A stretch of DNA of 64,000 bases from Paracoccaceae bacterium. Lineage in GTDB: Bacteria; Pseudomonadota; Alphaproteobacteria; Rhodobacterales; Rhodobacteraceae. The position numbers and the translations under genes were made by a program. The DNA is taken from contig JADGFD010000009.1 of the NCBI GenBank assembly GCA_016744015.1, positions 1-64,000 of the forward strand, written 5' to 3'. The notes below the pieces were generated by a model that was not told the DNA's origin, did not search any database, and saw nothing but the letters and a program-made list of their open reading frames with translations. Positions 1-8,035 of this stretch are shown in pieces; within the stretch, counting starts at the first letter, position 1, and every line of letters starts with the position of its first letter.

Positions 1-6
1 CCATTG

Positions 7-41
7 TCCGGCAGGCGATTGCCACGCAATCTGCCGAGAGG
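7..41 (-). repeat. Short palindromic insert, copy A
   Basis: About 35 bases just upstream of the first transposase segment. On the minus strand it begins CCTCTCGG and ends CCTGCCGG, with stem arms GATTGC and GCAATC around a three-base loop. Copy B at 122 has the same 5' and 3' flanks and the same stem in the opposite orientation. The element sits where the IS3 coding frame should continue upstream, so it probably interrupts that gene. Confidence 0.6.
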
Positions 42-121
42 GGGACAGCAACCACATATTCAATATCGCCCCGAACTTTCTGAACCGAGACTTCTTTGCC
101 GAAAAGCCAAACCAAAAATGG

Positions 122-160
122 CCTCTCGGTGATTGCATGCAATCACCTGTCAGCTAATAG
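122..160 (+). repeat. Short palindromic insert, copy B
   Basis: Insert inside the IS3 coding frame, between the codons for KW and DIS. It starts CCTCTC and contains the perfect 20-base palindrome GGTGATTGCATGCAATCACC at 128-147, followed by TGTCAGC. The disturbed interval (122-166) is a multiple of three, so the frame resumes afterwards, but it carries TAA and TAG in frame. Closely similar to the reverse complement of copy A. Confidence 0.65.
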
Positions 161-304
<144 letters not shown>

Positions 305-459
305 TGAAGAGGGATCTGGCGATCCGAGCGTTGAACATGGCCATTGCCCGGCGTCGCCCACATAAGGGCTGCGTCCACCATTCCGACAGGGGCAGTCAAT
401 ACTGTTCACATGACTACCAGAAAATCCTGCGCAAACACGGGTTCAAAGTGTTGCTGCCT

Positions 460-630
460 TTTATGTATTACAACTTCGTGCGGCTTCACCAGACTTTGAA
501 ATTCACGCCTGCAATGGAAGCTGGCCTGACTGACCGCCTTTGGGACATCAAAGGCATTGTTGCTAATATTGACGCAAACGAAGAAGCACCTAAGAAACGT
601 GGCCCTTACAAAAAACGTATTTCAAAGTGA
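460..630 (+). mobile_element. C-terminal fragment of a second, unrelated transposase
   Basis: In frame with the IS3 segment, but with residues that do not belong to IS3: FMYYNFVRLHQTLKFTPAMEAGLTDRLWDI, written here as two blocks FMYYNFVRLHQTL and TPAMEAGLTDRLWDI, then a basic tail KKRGPYKKR and a stop. The NFVR.H.TL.TPAM pattern is typical of the C-terminus of transposases common in alphaproteobacteria (IS1-like in my recollection). The join near 451-459 makes a chimeric open frame from two decayed elements. Downstream to 929 I see no further gene. Confidence 0.6.
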
Positions 631-929
631 CCCACTACCAGAGGGATTGATTTATTGTGATTTCTGTGTTATTTTTTTCCTATCGAAAATATAGGCCATG
701 GTATCTGGTTGCACCCCGTTCTTGAACGATAAATGCTGTCATCATGGCTACGAATCCACTTGAGTTTCCTGTGTTTGTGCGCGTGTTGGCTTCAGCCAGC
801 AAGATACTGCCAATCAATTTATTGTCCGTTTAGATACGGCCAATAAATGGCAGCAAGTGGGGGGCGCGAAACACATCAATCCAGTGGATAACGCGCCGTG
901 GCAGAATTTAACATCGCCATTGTTAGAAA

Positions 930-1592
930 GTGACACAACACATGAGGACATACAGAACAGAAAGCACAATTGCAGGCGTCCTGTTCATAGTGGCAACTGC
1001 GGCGACAATGGCAGGCTTGTCGATTATCGAGCCGCTGCTGGAGGCACCTGACACCGCGCTTCGTATCGCTCAAGACAGAAACCTGTTCGTCACGGGGGTG
1101 CTGTTGGAGGTCATAAGCGCGCTGGCCAGCGCGGGCATTGCCATAGCGCTCTACTCGATCTTAGGGCGTTGTGTGAAGGGTCTGGCGGTGGCCTATCTCG
1201 GCCTGCGCCTTCTAGAAGCAGGCTTGAGCCTGCTGGCAGCAACTAGCTTGCTGCTCTTGCTAACGCCGATAGACGCCTCCATCGCCATCACACTTCACCA
1301 TTGGGCATTTGTGATGGTTCTGCTCGTCTTTTCCATAGGAACGCTGATTTTCTATCCCGTGCTGTTTCACTTCCGGCTTGTCCCCCGCATTCTGTCACTT
1401 TGGGGACTGGCTGGCGGGGTCATGCTGTTGGTGTCATGCCTGCTAATCCTTTTTGGATGGATCGACATGGAATCAGGCACGGACACGCTTTTGTCACTGC
1501 CGATCTGGATCAACGAAATGGCACTGGCGCTATGGCTGATCTTTCGCGGAATCGATTTTGAGACCGCCGGGATAAGGACAAAGGAGACATGA
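930..1592 (+). CDS. DUF4386-family membrane protein
   Basis: Predicted 220-residue integral membrane protein with about six hydrophobic helices. The start R.ES.IAGVLFIVATAATMAG is the typical opening of the DUF4386 family, whose function is unknown. The start is GTG at 930; an ATG lies at 942, and neither has a clear ribosome-binding site. The stop overlaps the start of a second DUF4386 gene by four bases (ATGA), so the two are co-transcribed and probably translationally coupled. They may form a heteromeric membrane pair, which is inference. Confidence 0.7.
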   Translation: MTQHMRTYRTESTIAGVLFIVATAATMAGLSIIEPLLEAPDTALRIAQDRNLFVTGVLLEVISALASAGIAIALYSILGRCVKGLAVAYLGLRLLEAGLSLLAATSLLLLLTPIDASIAITLHHWAFVMVLLVFSIGTLIFYPVLFHFRLVPRILSLWGLAGGVMLLVSCLLILFGWIDMESGTDTLLSLPIWINEMALALWLIFRGIDFETAGIRTKET

Positions 1593-2302
1593 CGGAATCA
1601 TCGCAAGCGTCGGCAGACCGACGCACAGGCGTCATCGTCGGCGTTCTGTTCATCGTGGCAACAAGCTTTCTGTTCCTCGGAGAGGCCTTCTACAAATCTT
1701 ATATCGACGCAGAAGACGCCCTGACGGTCATCGCCGCAAACAAGCCCGTCGTTGTTCTGGGGCTGGGGATCGAGTTGATCTGCATTCTGTCCATGCCGCT
1801 GATCGGGGCTTTCATTTACCCGGTCCTGTGCCGTGTCAGCACCGGCATGGCGCTGACCTATTTCTTTATCCGCGGACTTGAAGGGGTCATCCTGATCACT
1901 GTTGCGCAGACCAACAAATGGGCTATGCTTAGTCTGAGCGAAGCCTATGTTGCTGGCGCAGATCGCGCTGCCATTGAGGCGTCGCTGACACTCATCCGCG
2001 CACAGAACGAATGGGGCGATACGGCTGGCTTACTCTACAATGTTATTTTCGTCATTGGAGCCGTCTGTCTCTACTCGGTTCTGTTTCGAGCGCGGTTGAT
2101 CCCGCGATGGATATCTGTCTGGGGGCTTCTCGCCATCGCTGTTTTGGCGGGCACAGTGGTCTTCGCGCTATTTGTGGCCGAACTCCCCGGTTGGGCACTC
2201 CTTCTGCTGGTTCCCATCGCGGTTCAGGAGATGGTCATGGCGCTTTGGTTCATATTCCGGGGGTTTGACGTCAGCGCGGTAACGCCAAATCATTTGAAAT
2301 GA
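1589..2302 (+). CDS. DUF4386-family membrane protein (second of a pair)
   Basis: Predicted 237-residue membrane protein, a paralogue of the preceding gene. It begins with a short polar stretch followed by RRTGVIVGVLFIVATSFLFL and shares the phrase V.GVLFIVAT with its neighbour. About six membrane helices; the C-terminus FIFRGFD resembles LIFRGIDF at the end of the upstream protein. It overlaps that gene by four bases. Function unknown. Confidence 0.7.
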   Translation: MTESSQASADRRTGVIVGVLFIVATSFLFLGEAFYKSYIDAEDALTVIAANKPVVVLGLGIELICILSMPLIGAFIYPVLCRVSTGMALTYFFIRGLEGVILITVAQTNKWAMLSLSEAYVAGADRAAIEASLTLIRAQNEWGDTAGLLYNVIFVIGAVCLYSVLFRARLIPRWISVWGLLAIAVLAGTVVFALFVAELPGWALLLLVPIAVQEMVMALWFIFRGFDVSAVTPNHLK

Positions 2303-2439
2303 ATGCCCCATCATGCTGCCGCTATGAGCATTTCGAATAAAATATTGCTCGGCAAGTTTTAATCAAAGATCGAACCCGCGCGCTCGCCCGTCAAAAAACG
2401 CTGACACTGCCAATCTTGAAACGTCAGGCAAAGGCACGG

Positions 2440-2563
2440 CTTTATGAGCGCCTCAGTTGGAAAACCTGCGAAAGCTGCCTTTGCGGCCATCATGCGTAAG
2501 CCGATTCTGTTGGCAAACGCACTGATAAAGCAGGTTCCTATGTGGACAGAAATTAAAGCGTGA
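2440..2563 (+). pseudogene. C-terminal remnant of an IS110-type transposase
   Basis: A short decayed stretch. One frame gives YERLS, and after a shift another gives GKPAKAAFAAIMRKPILLANAL followed by a stop at 2561-2563 (split here as GKPAKAAFAAIMRK and PILLANALIK). The GKPAK.A..A.MRK..L.NA pattern is the usual end of IS110/IS1111-family transposases. No start and no catalytic region remain. The rest of 2303-2581 holds nothing else that I recognise. Confidence 0.45.
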
Positions 2564-2647
2564 TTAAGACGGATACTATTCATGTTGAGTTCCGGCAGCA
2601 GGCCTGCCATTATTTACATGGGTTTTCTAGCACAGGGCTACCGGTTA

Positions 2648-3799
2648 ATGTGGGATCAGTTTATCCTGACGCTAAATATTGCCAGCACCACTATTTGCTT
2701 GTTTGCAATAGCTTTTAGCCTGACTCAGGTCCGGTATCAGAAGACGTATCGTCGGCTCGCGCTTATTTTTCTGGCAGTTTTAATCGCCACCATACCAGAG
2801 CTGGAAAGCCAAGATGGCACAAAGGCGCTAATCCTGCTTTCGCGGGCGATCAGTTTGGTATCATTCTGCGCCGCCTTTCTAATATTTCCGCTTTTATACG
2901 AATATATCCTGCGTATTACCACAGAAGGCCCACCGGAAAATACCACACTTAACCGGTGGCACTATTTTCTTTTTTATATTGCTATCGTCGCCAGTATTCT
3001 GATCTTTTTTCTACCAACAGATCTGGAGACCGCCCTTCTATCAATCGAGATGGGCGGGCGGCTCATTTATATTTATGGCACGATCATCCTGTTGATTGTG
3101 CTTCAACTACTTACAGTCATTCAATGGCTGATCTACACACAATTAAGCAGCCGCGTTCTTAAGAAATTCGCGCGGCGGGCGCGTGATCTGTTTTCAAACG
3201 AAGAGTACCGCGATCTGCGGTGGATCACATGGATCATTCGGGCGCAGATGCTATACGTGATCCTCGCTTTTATTGACCAGATCGCCGAACATTTTCTTGA
3301 TGTTACAACCTTTCCCCATGATTATGAGGTGATCTACCATTTGTGCCTAATTGTAGCGCTTGGGTTATGGGGGCTACGCCAAACCCCGCGCCTGCGGGGG
3401 CCACAACGCACTCCATCCAACCCGGCAAAAGCAAAATATGCCAATAGCGCGCTGGCCCCTGCCGATCAGGCCCGCATAGCCCAAAAGCTGACCTTGGCCA
3501 TGACCAAAGATCACGCCTATCGAGACCCTGATTTATCATTGGCCCAATTGGCTGAAAAGACTGGCATAACCGCCCATTATATTTCCCAAACGCTAAATGA
3601 GCATATCGGGGCTTCTTTTTTTGATCACGTGAATCACTGGCGGATCGAGGATGCGAAAAAGCTGCTTTTGGAGAGTGAGAAAACCGTTTTAGCAATCGCT
3701 TATGAGGCTGGGTTTAACACGCGCTCAGCGTTTTACCGTGCTTTCAGCAAACATGCGGGCCAAACCCCCACCACCTTTCGGCTGGCCCACAAAAAATAG
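2648..3799 (+). CDS. Membrane-anchored AraC-type transcriptional regulator
   Basis: About 383 residues. The N-terminal 250 residues contain roughly seven hydrophobic helices. The C-terminal 100 residues are an AraC-type double helix-turn-helix: LSLAQLAEKTGITAHYISQ, then IAYEAGFNTRSAFYRAFSKH and GQTPTTFR. This layout (7TM sensor plus AraC domain) is known in membrane-bound regulators; the ligand cannot be deduced. The start is uncertain: ATG at 2582 and 2618 are alternatives, and I chose 2648 because it precedes the first membrane helix directly. The next gene, 89 bases downstream on the same strand, encodes a secreted S41 peptidase and is a plausible target. Confidence 0.75.
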   Translation: MWDQFILTLNIASTTICLFAIAFSLTQVRYQKTYRRLALIFLAVLIATIPELESQDGTKALILLSRAISLVSFCAAFLIFPLLYEYILRITTEGPPENTTLNRWHYFLFYIAIVASILIFFLPTDLETALLSIEMGGRLIYIYGTIILLIVLQLLTVIQWLIYTQLSSRVLKKFARRARDLFSNEEYRDLRWITWIIRAQMLYVILAFIDQIAEHFLDVTTFPHDYEVIYHLCLIVALGLWGLRQTPRLRGPQRTPSNPAKAKYANSALAPADQARIAQKLTLAMTKDHAYRDPDLSLAQLAEKTGITAHYISQTLNEHIGASFFDHVNHWRIEDAKKLLLESEKTVLAIAYEAGFNTRSAFYRAFSKHAGQTPTTFRLAHKK

Positions 3800-3888
3800 T
3801 TGCGTTGCCCTGTCCTACCTAACCGGACAGGACGATTTAAAGGCGAAGATGCTCCAGATGTAGTTTTCTAACAACCTAGGAGCAAATA

Positions 3889-5268
3889 ATGTTTACACGC
3901 CCAATTCTATCAACCCTCGCCCTGTGTGCGGCGGCAGCCAGCCCTGCAATCGCAGATAGATTTCCGGAAAACACCCAAGGCGTTTGGCAAACCGACGGCT
4001 ACGGTTATGTGCTGGAAATCCGGCCCAACGTAGCGCTGGCTCATAATGTCACTGGCACGGTTTGCGTTCCGAACATGCTGGGTGCCCTTACAATCGAGAT
4101 GGTCATGGCACTTTTCCCCATCGCAGCGACTGAAGATGAAAATGTGCTGCACATACTGCAATCCAATGGCGACCATGCCATGTGGGCCGACCGGCTAGAT
4201 GCCTTGCCCGCCGCCTGCGATACCCCAACGCCAAACACGCCGATGGGCAATTTTGATGCCTTTGCTGCCTTTGTTGGCCAACACCATACGTTTTTGCCGC
4301 TTTACAATATTGACTGGGCCGCGCGGGTTACACATGCCCGAACCAAGGTAACGCCAGCTATGAGCGACCACGCGCTCATGACGTTAATGATGGAAATGAT
4401 GCGGGACATTTCCGACCCGCATACAATGCTTGGCCGCATAGTTGACGACGAGTGGCAGGGCATTGCGCCGGACATGACCGATACGGACCACGCGATTGCG
4501 GCAGCCCTAAAAGCTGGCGATATTCCGGCGGATCTGGACCTTGATGAATACTTCTGGAATGTCAGCGTAGACGAGCAGGTTTTGCAAGGCCAAGGCGAAA
4601 TAACGGCTGGCGGGATGATCCATTACGGCATTACCGGCGATAATATCGGATATATCGGCCTGCGCGGAATGTATGGCTTTGCCGGAAATGATGATATTAT
4701 TTCCGAAGCTGACAGCCCTGCCCTTGATGCCGCCCTTGATATGATCTTAAGCGACTTTGCCGAAACCGATATAGCGGCGGTGATTGTTGATATCAGCAAC
4801 AACCCGGGCGGAGATGATGCCTTTTCGCGAATAGTGGCCAGCCACTTTACCGAGGCAGAGCATCATGCCTATGCCAAGCGCCCACTGGATGCCACCCGCA
4901 CCGAATTCAGCAGGTTTTCGATCGCTCCGGCCAATGGCACGCGCTTTACCGGCCCAGTTTATCTGATGACCAGTAACATGACCTATAGCGCGGCTGAAAT
5001 TCTAACCATGTCGATGCGGGCTTTGCCCAATGTTACCCATGTCGGCCAAAAAACCGGGGGTGGGTTATCAGACCTTCTGAGTAAAGAATTGCCAAACGGC
5101 TGGGGCCTTGGCCTTTCTAATGAGCTATACCTAGATCATGAAGGCACGAGCTGGGAAGGGCTGGGGATTACCCCGGAAATCGAGCTCAGCGTGTTCCCCG
5201 CCAACAACCTGCTGCATGGCCACGCGCTGGCGGTAGAAACGGTCGCGGACATGGCGGCCAATAACTAG
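3889..5268 (+). CDS. Secreted S41-family serine peptidase
   Basis: 459 residues with an N-terminal signal peptide ending near residue 22 (LCAAAASPAIA). The C-terminal half carries the S41 (tail-specific protease) core: DISNNPGG at 301-308, TSNMTYSAAE with the presumed nucleophile Ser367, and GQKTGGGLSD at 386-395 with Lys388 as the candidate base. No PDZ domain is obvious. An AGGAG ribosome-binding site precedes the ATG. Likely periplasmic or exported. It lies directly after a membrane AraC regulator and is followed by a strong hairpin terminator. Substrate unknown. Confidence 0.8.
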   Translation: MFTRPILSTLALCAAAASPAIADRFPENTQGVWQTDGYGYVLEIRPNVALAHNVTGTVCVPNMLGALTIEMVMALFPIAATEDENVLHILQSNGDHAMWADRLDALPAACDTPTPNTPMGNFDAFAAFVGQHHTFLPLYNIDWAARVTHARTKVTPAMSDHALMTLMMEMMRDISDPHTMLGRIVDDEWQGIAPDMTDTDHAIAAALKAGDIPADLDLDEYFWNVSVDEQVLQGQGEITAGGMIHYGITGDNIGYIGLRGMYGFAGNDDIISEADSPALDAALDMILSDFAETDIAAVIVDISNNPGGDDAFSRIVASHFTEAEHHAYAKRPLDATRTEFSRFSIAPANGTRFTGPVYLMTSNMTYSAAEILTMSMRALPNVTHVGQKTGGGLSDLLSKELPNGWGLGLSNELYLDHEGTSWEGLGITPEIELSVFPANNLLHGHALAVETVADMAANN

Positions 5269-5288
5269 CCTTTTAAGCTGCCAAACTT

Positions 5289-5322
5289 GCCCGGCCACAC
5301 CCATTGGCCGGGCCTCTTATTT
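5289..5322 (+). terminator. Rho-independent terminator after the S41 peptidase gene
   Basis: Eight-base perfect stem GCCCGGCC / GGCCGGGC with a nine-base loop, followed by a T-rich run (CTCTTATTT). It lies 20 bases after the peptidase stop codon. Confidence 0.75.
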
Positions 5323-5659
5323 GAACGCCGCCGCGAAATTAGCGCACGGGGCCATGATGCAGGCCCCGAATTAGGATGCTCTGTATCACCCTGCACCTTG
5401 CCCCCTTAGAGGCCGTTGCCAATTGAGCTGGAAAAGCTCACTGTCTTTTGAAAGAAAAGCCGCATAAATGAGGACCTGGAGCAGCACTAAAACGGGACAA
5501 ATCCACTTTTATCGGAATATATGGTTGGTACGTCAGCGCTAACGAAAATAGGCCAAATAGCATATTTTTTGGACCTTTTGCCTATATCCCAAACCTTTAA
5601 TAAAAAGCTACAAGAAGAGGTTTCCTCTCAAAATAGCATCGTAAAAATTATACGCAAAA
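5323..5659. other. Gene-free stretch
   Basis: No convincing gene, RNA or repeat. Base composition turns AT-rich towards the right. It may hold decayed sequence. Confidence 0.4.
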
Positions 5660-5680
5660 GCGGGAGCATCGCCCCCGCCC
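5660..5680 (-). terminator. Possible terminator of the small lipoprotein gene
   Basis: Read on the minus strand, GCGGGG and TCCCGC can pair (one G-T wobble) around a seven-base loop, followed by TTTTGCG. It lies about 12 bases beyond the lipoprotein stop codon. Weak. Confidence 0.35.
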
Positions 5681-5691
5681 GCACTTCAATT

Positions 5692-6021
5692 TTACCGGCA
5701 GGTAAACGCCATAGAATTATACCCACGACCACCCTTGTCACCACGCGTCAACTGAATAACCGCCTGCCCGGCCCCGCCGCAATACGTATCAGCGCCCTCC
5801 AGAACACGGCCATCGTCCACCACATCGGTATAATAAGCATAAATCACAGCATTCCCGCTGGCAGCTGCGGAATCAAGCTTGCCAACAAGGCCGGAATCCC
5901 GAATCAAACTTGGGTCGTTTGCCCCAACCGCCGCAGCACCGCCGCCGCTGCTCATACCCTCTTCACAAGCCGCCAAAAAACCCGCCGTTGCCAAAATCAT
6001 AAGTGTTTTTGTTAAAGTCAT
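5692..6021 (-). CDS. Small predicted lipoprotein of unknown function
   Basis: 109 residues starting at MTLTKTLMILATAGFLAACEEG. The lipobox LAAC puts the lipidated Cys near residue 19, so the mature protein is membrane-anchored in the envelope. A GGGAGA ribosome-binding site six bases upstream fixes this start; a longer upstream reading frame has none. The mature part is Gly/Ala-rich with two further cysteines near the C-terminus (YCGG and TCR). No domain recognised. Transcribed divergently from nrdR. Confidence 0.6.
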   Translation of the reverse strand: MTLTKTLMILATAGFLAACEEGMSSGGGAAAVGANDPSLIRDSGLVGKLDSAAASGNAVIYAYYTDVVDDGRVLEGADTYCGGAGQAVIQLTRGDKGGRGYNSMAFTCR

Positions 6022-6191
6022 CGCATATCTCCCTAATTGCTTCCCCGCCAATCTACAGGCCTTTCCCGCGTCTGTAAATCGCTTTGGCACAGCTAGGCGC
6101 AGCCCCCAAATATAGCGGCGTGCTTTTCCCCCTACACAAATTGTGCCCACCCCCCTATAGTGCCTTAAATCTACCCTGCACGGAGACGCCC

Positions 6192-6656
6192 ATGCGCTGC
6201 CCCTTTTGTGGAAATATTGATACCCAGGTGAAGGACTCGCGCCCCGCCGAAGACCATTCCGCCATTCGCCGCCGCCGCTATTGCTCAGCTTGCGCGGGCC
6301 GCTTCACCACCTATGAGCGCGTGCAGTTGCGGGACCTCGTAGTGCTCAAGAAAAACGGTAAGCGTGAGGATTTTGACCGCGATAAACTCGCCCGCTCCAT
6401 CCGCACCGCCCTGCAAAAACGCCCGGTAGAGGCCGAACGGATTGAGCAGATGATCTCCGGCATTGTGCGCCGCTTGGAAAGCTTGGGCGAGGTTGATATC
6501 CCGTCTGACAAAATCGGCCAGATCGTTATGGAAACCCTCGCACGGATAGACACCGTGGCCTATGTGCGCTTCGCCAGCGTTTACAAAAACTTCCAAGCCG
6601 CGGATGACTTTGAGGAATTTGTGCACGAGCTGCGCCCCCCCGAAGATGGCGAATAA
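6192..6656 (+). CDS. nrdR: Transcriptional repressor NrdR
   Basis: 154 residues, normal for the family. The N-terminal zinc ribbon is complete (MRCPFCGN at the start; [16 protein letters not shown] after it), followed by the ATP-cone that senses ATP/dATP ([16 protein letters not shown] onwards). NrdR represses ribonucleotide reductase genes when dATP is high. It overlaps ribD by 11 bases, the nrdR-ribD order typical of alphaproteobacteria. Confidence 0.95.
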   Translation: MRCPFCGNIDTQVKDSRPAEDHSAIRRRRYCSACAGRFTTYERVQLRDLVVLKKNGKREDFDRDKLARSIRTALQKRPVEAERIEQMISGIVRRLESLGEVDIPSDKIGQIVMETLARIDTVAYVRFASVYKNFQAADDFEEFVHELRPPEDGE

Positions 6657-7728
6657 CGACCGGCGCTGGATGCGACTCGCGCTCTCTTTGGGCGCGCGCG
6701 GCCTCGGCCAAGTGGCCCCCAACCCCGCCGTGGGCTGCGTTATCGTGAAGGGTGGCCGCATTCTTGGCCGAGGTTGGACCCAGCCCTCAGGCCGCCCCCA
6801 CGCTGAAGCCGTCGCCCTTGCCCAAGCAGGCGATGCCCACGGTGCCACCGCCTACGTCACCCTAGAACCCTGTGCCCACCAAGGCAAAACGCCCCCCTGC
6901 GCCAACGCGCTCATAAACGCCGGCATCACCCGCGTCGTCTGCCCTTTGGCAGACCCTGATACCCGCGTTTCCGGCAAAGGCTTTGATAGGCTCCGCGCAG
7001 CAGGCATTGCCGTTGATGTAGGCCTCATGGCTCCCGAAGCCCGCGCTGCCAACGCTGGTTTTCTCCTCACCCAAGAGCACAACCGCCCCTTCATCACCCT
7101 CAAACTCGCCGCCTCCCTTGATGGCCGCATCGCCACCGCATCCGGTGAAAGCCGCTGGATCACCGGCCCCGAATCCCGCCGCTATGTGCACTATCTCCGC
7201 GCCACCCACGATGCCGTAATGATCGGCCGTGGCACGGCCGAAGCCGATGACCCCATGCTAGACATCCGAGACCTCGGCCTCGCTCACACCAACCCGGTGC
7301 GCATTATTCTAGACAGTCACCTCACCCTCAGCCCCACGTCTCGCCTCGCAAAATCTGCCGCGGGCATCCCCCTTTGGATATGCCACAGCCCCGGCGCCAA
7401 AGATATATATAACTGGGCAAATTCAGACGCTATGCTTATTGAATCCCCATCCTCCAAAGTCGGCCTTAACCTCCCCGCGCTTGGTCAAACCCTCTCTACA
7501 AAAGGCCTCACACGAGTCTTAGTTGAGGGCGGCGGCCAACTCGCCGCTAGCCTTATTGAAGCCAATCTCGTAGACCGCGTTGAAGTCTTCCACGCCGGCC
7601 TATTATTAGGGGCCACAAGCACCCCCGCTCTTGCAGACCTGCCATATAAAACCCTTACCAGATTTCCCAGATTTTCCCTCTTGGAAACCCGAACCCTCGG
7701 TAACGATAGCCTTAGTATCTGGGAATAA
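6646..7728 (+). CDS. ribD: Riboflavin biosynthesis deaminase/reductase RibD
   Basis: 360 residues, bifunctional: diaminohydroxyphosphoribosylaminopyrimidine deaminase followed by 5-amino-6-(5-phosphoribosylamino)uracil reductase. The deaminase zinc site is intact: HAE at 52-54 and [11 protein letters not shown] with Cys76 and Cys85. The reductase half starts near residue 145 ([15 protein letters not shown]) and includes [11 protein letters not shown]. The ATG lies inside the 3' end of nrdR. In related genomes ribE (riboflavin synthase) often follows; here the gene is followed by repeats and a convergent peptidase gene. Confidence 0.95.
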   Translation: MANNDRRWMRLALSLGARGLGQVAPNPAVGCVIVKGGRILGRGWTQPSGRPHAEAVALAQAGDAHGATAYVTLEPCAHQGKTPPCANALINAGITRVVCPLADPDTRVSGKGFDRLRAAGIAVDVGLMAPEARAANAGFLLTQEHNRPFITLKLAASLDGRIATASGESRWITGPESRRYVHYLRATHDAVMIGRGTAEADDPMLDIRDLGLAHTNPVRIILDSHLTLSPTSRLAKSAAGIPLWICHSPGAKDIYNWANSDAMLIESPSSKVGLNLPALGQTLSTKGLTRVLVEGGGQLAASLIEANLVDRVEVFHAGLLLGATSTPALADLPYKTLTRFPRFSLLETRTLGNDSLSIWE

Positions 7729-7736
7729 CCTCAACG

Positions 7737-7855
7737 GCTCCCGCCCGTCGGACGCCGTGCCGCAAGCGGCAAGTCGCCTCCCGTTGGGCGTGGCCTCGCC
7801 TACGGCTCGGCAGGGGTATTTCATCCCCCTCTGGCGCGAGCGCCATTCACCCCCT
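7737..7855 (+). repeat. Dispersed intergenic repeat R2, copy 1
   Basis: About 120 bases between the convergent 3' ends of ribD and taq. A diverged copy occurs at 34309-34427. Shared blocks in order are GCTCCCGCC, a GTTGGGC.TGGCCTCG block, CGGCA.GGG, CCCCCTCTGGC, and CCATTCACCCCCT. Both copies occupy a gap between convergent genes and point the same way. Confidence 0.6.
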
Positions 7856-7856
7856 A

Positions 7857-7914
7857 GGATATTTATACAATTTGGAATACAGGTAAGCTCGAGTTCCAAA
7901 TTGTATAAATATCC
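7857..7914. repeat. Long perfect inverted repeat
   Basis: Two perfect 21-base arms (7857-7877 and 7894-7914; each contains TTTATACAATTTGG or its complement) around a 16-base spacer. Outside the arms CACCCC (7849-7854) and GGGGTG (7916-7921) can extend the stem. It lies between the convergent genes ribD and taq and could act as a bidirectional terminator, although no long T-run follows. Confidence 0.8.
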
Positions 7915-7979
7915 CGGGGTGAGCGTAGCGAGGGGCAGCGCCCCTTTTTGAGCGGTTAAAACTTGGCACTATTAACAGT

Positions 7980-8026
7980 GCAACGCGAGCAAGCCTTCGC
8001 CACAAGTAAAATGGTTGACGCGCCGC
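7980..8026 (-). repeat. 47-48 bp palindromic repeat (family P), copy 1
   Basis: On the minus strand it begins GCGGCGCGTCAACCATT and ends CGCGTTGC, 47 bases in all. Five other copies of 47 or 48 bases share the ends GCGGCGCG and CGCGCCGC. Located just beyond the taq stop codon. Confidence 0.65.
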
Positions 8027-8035
8027 TTCGGCCCT

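Noticed and set aside
2359-2610. Minus-strand open frame of 83 codons
   Set aside because: It is antisense to the IS110-type remnant, has no ribosome-binding site and no family features.
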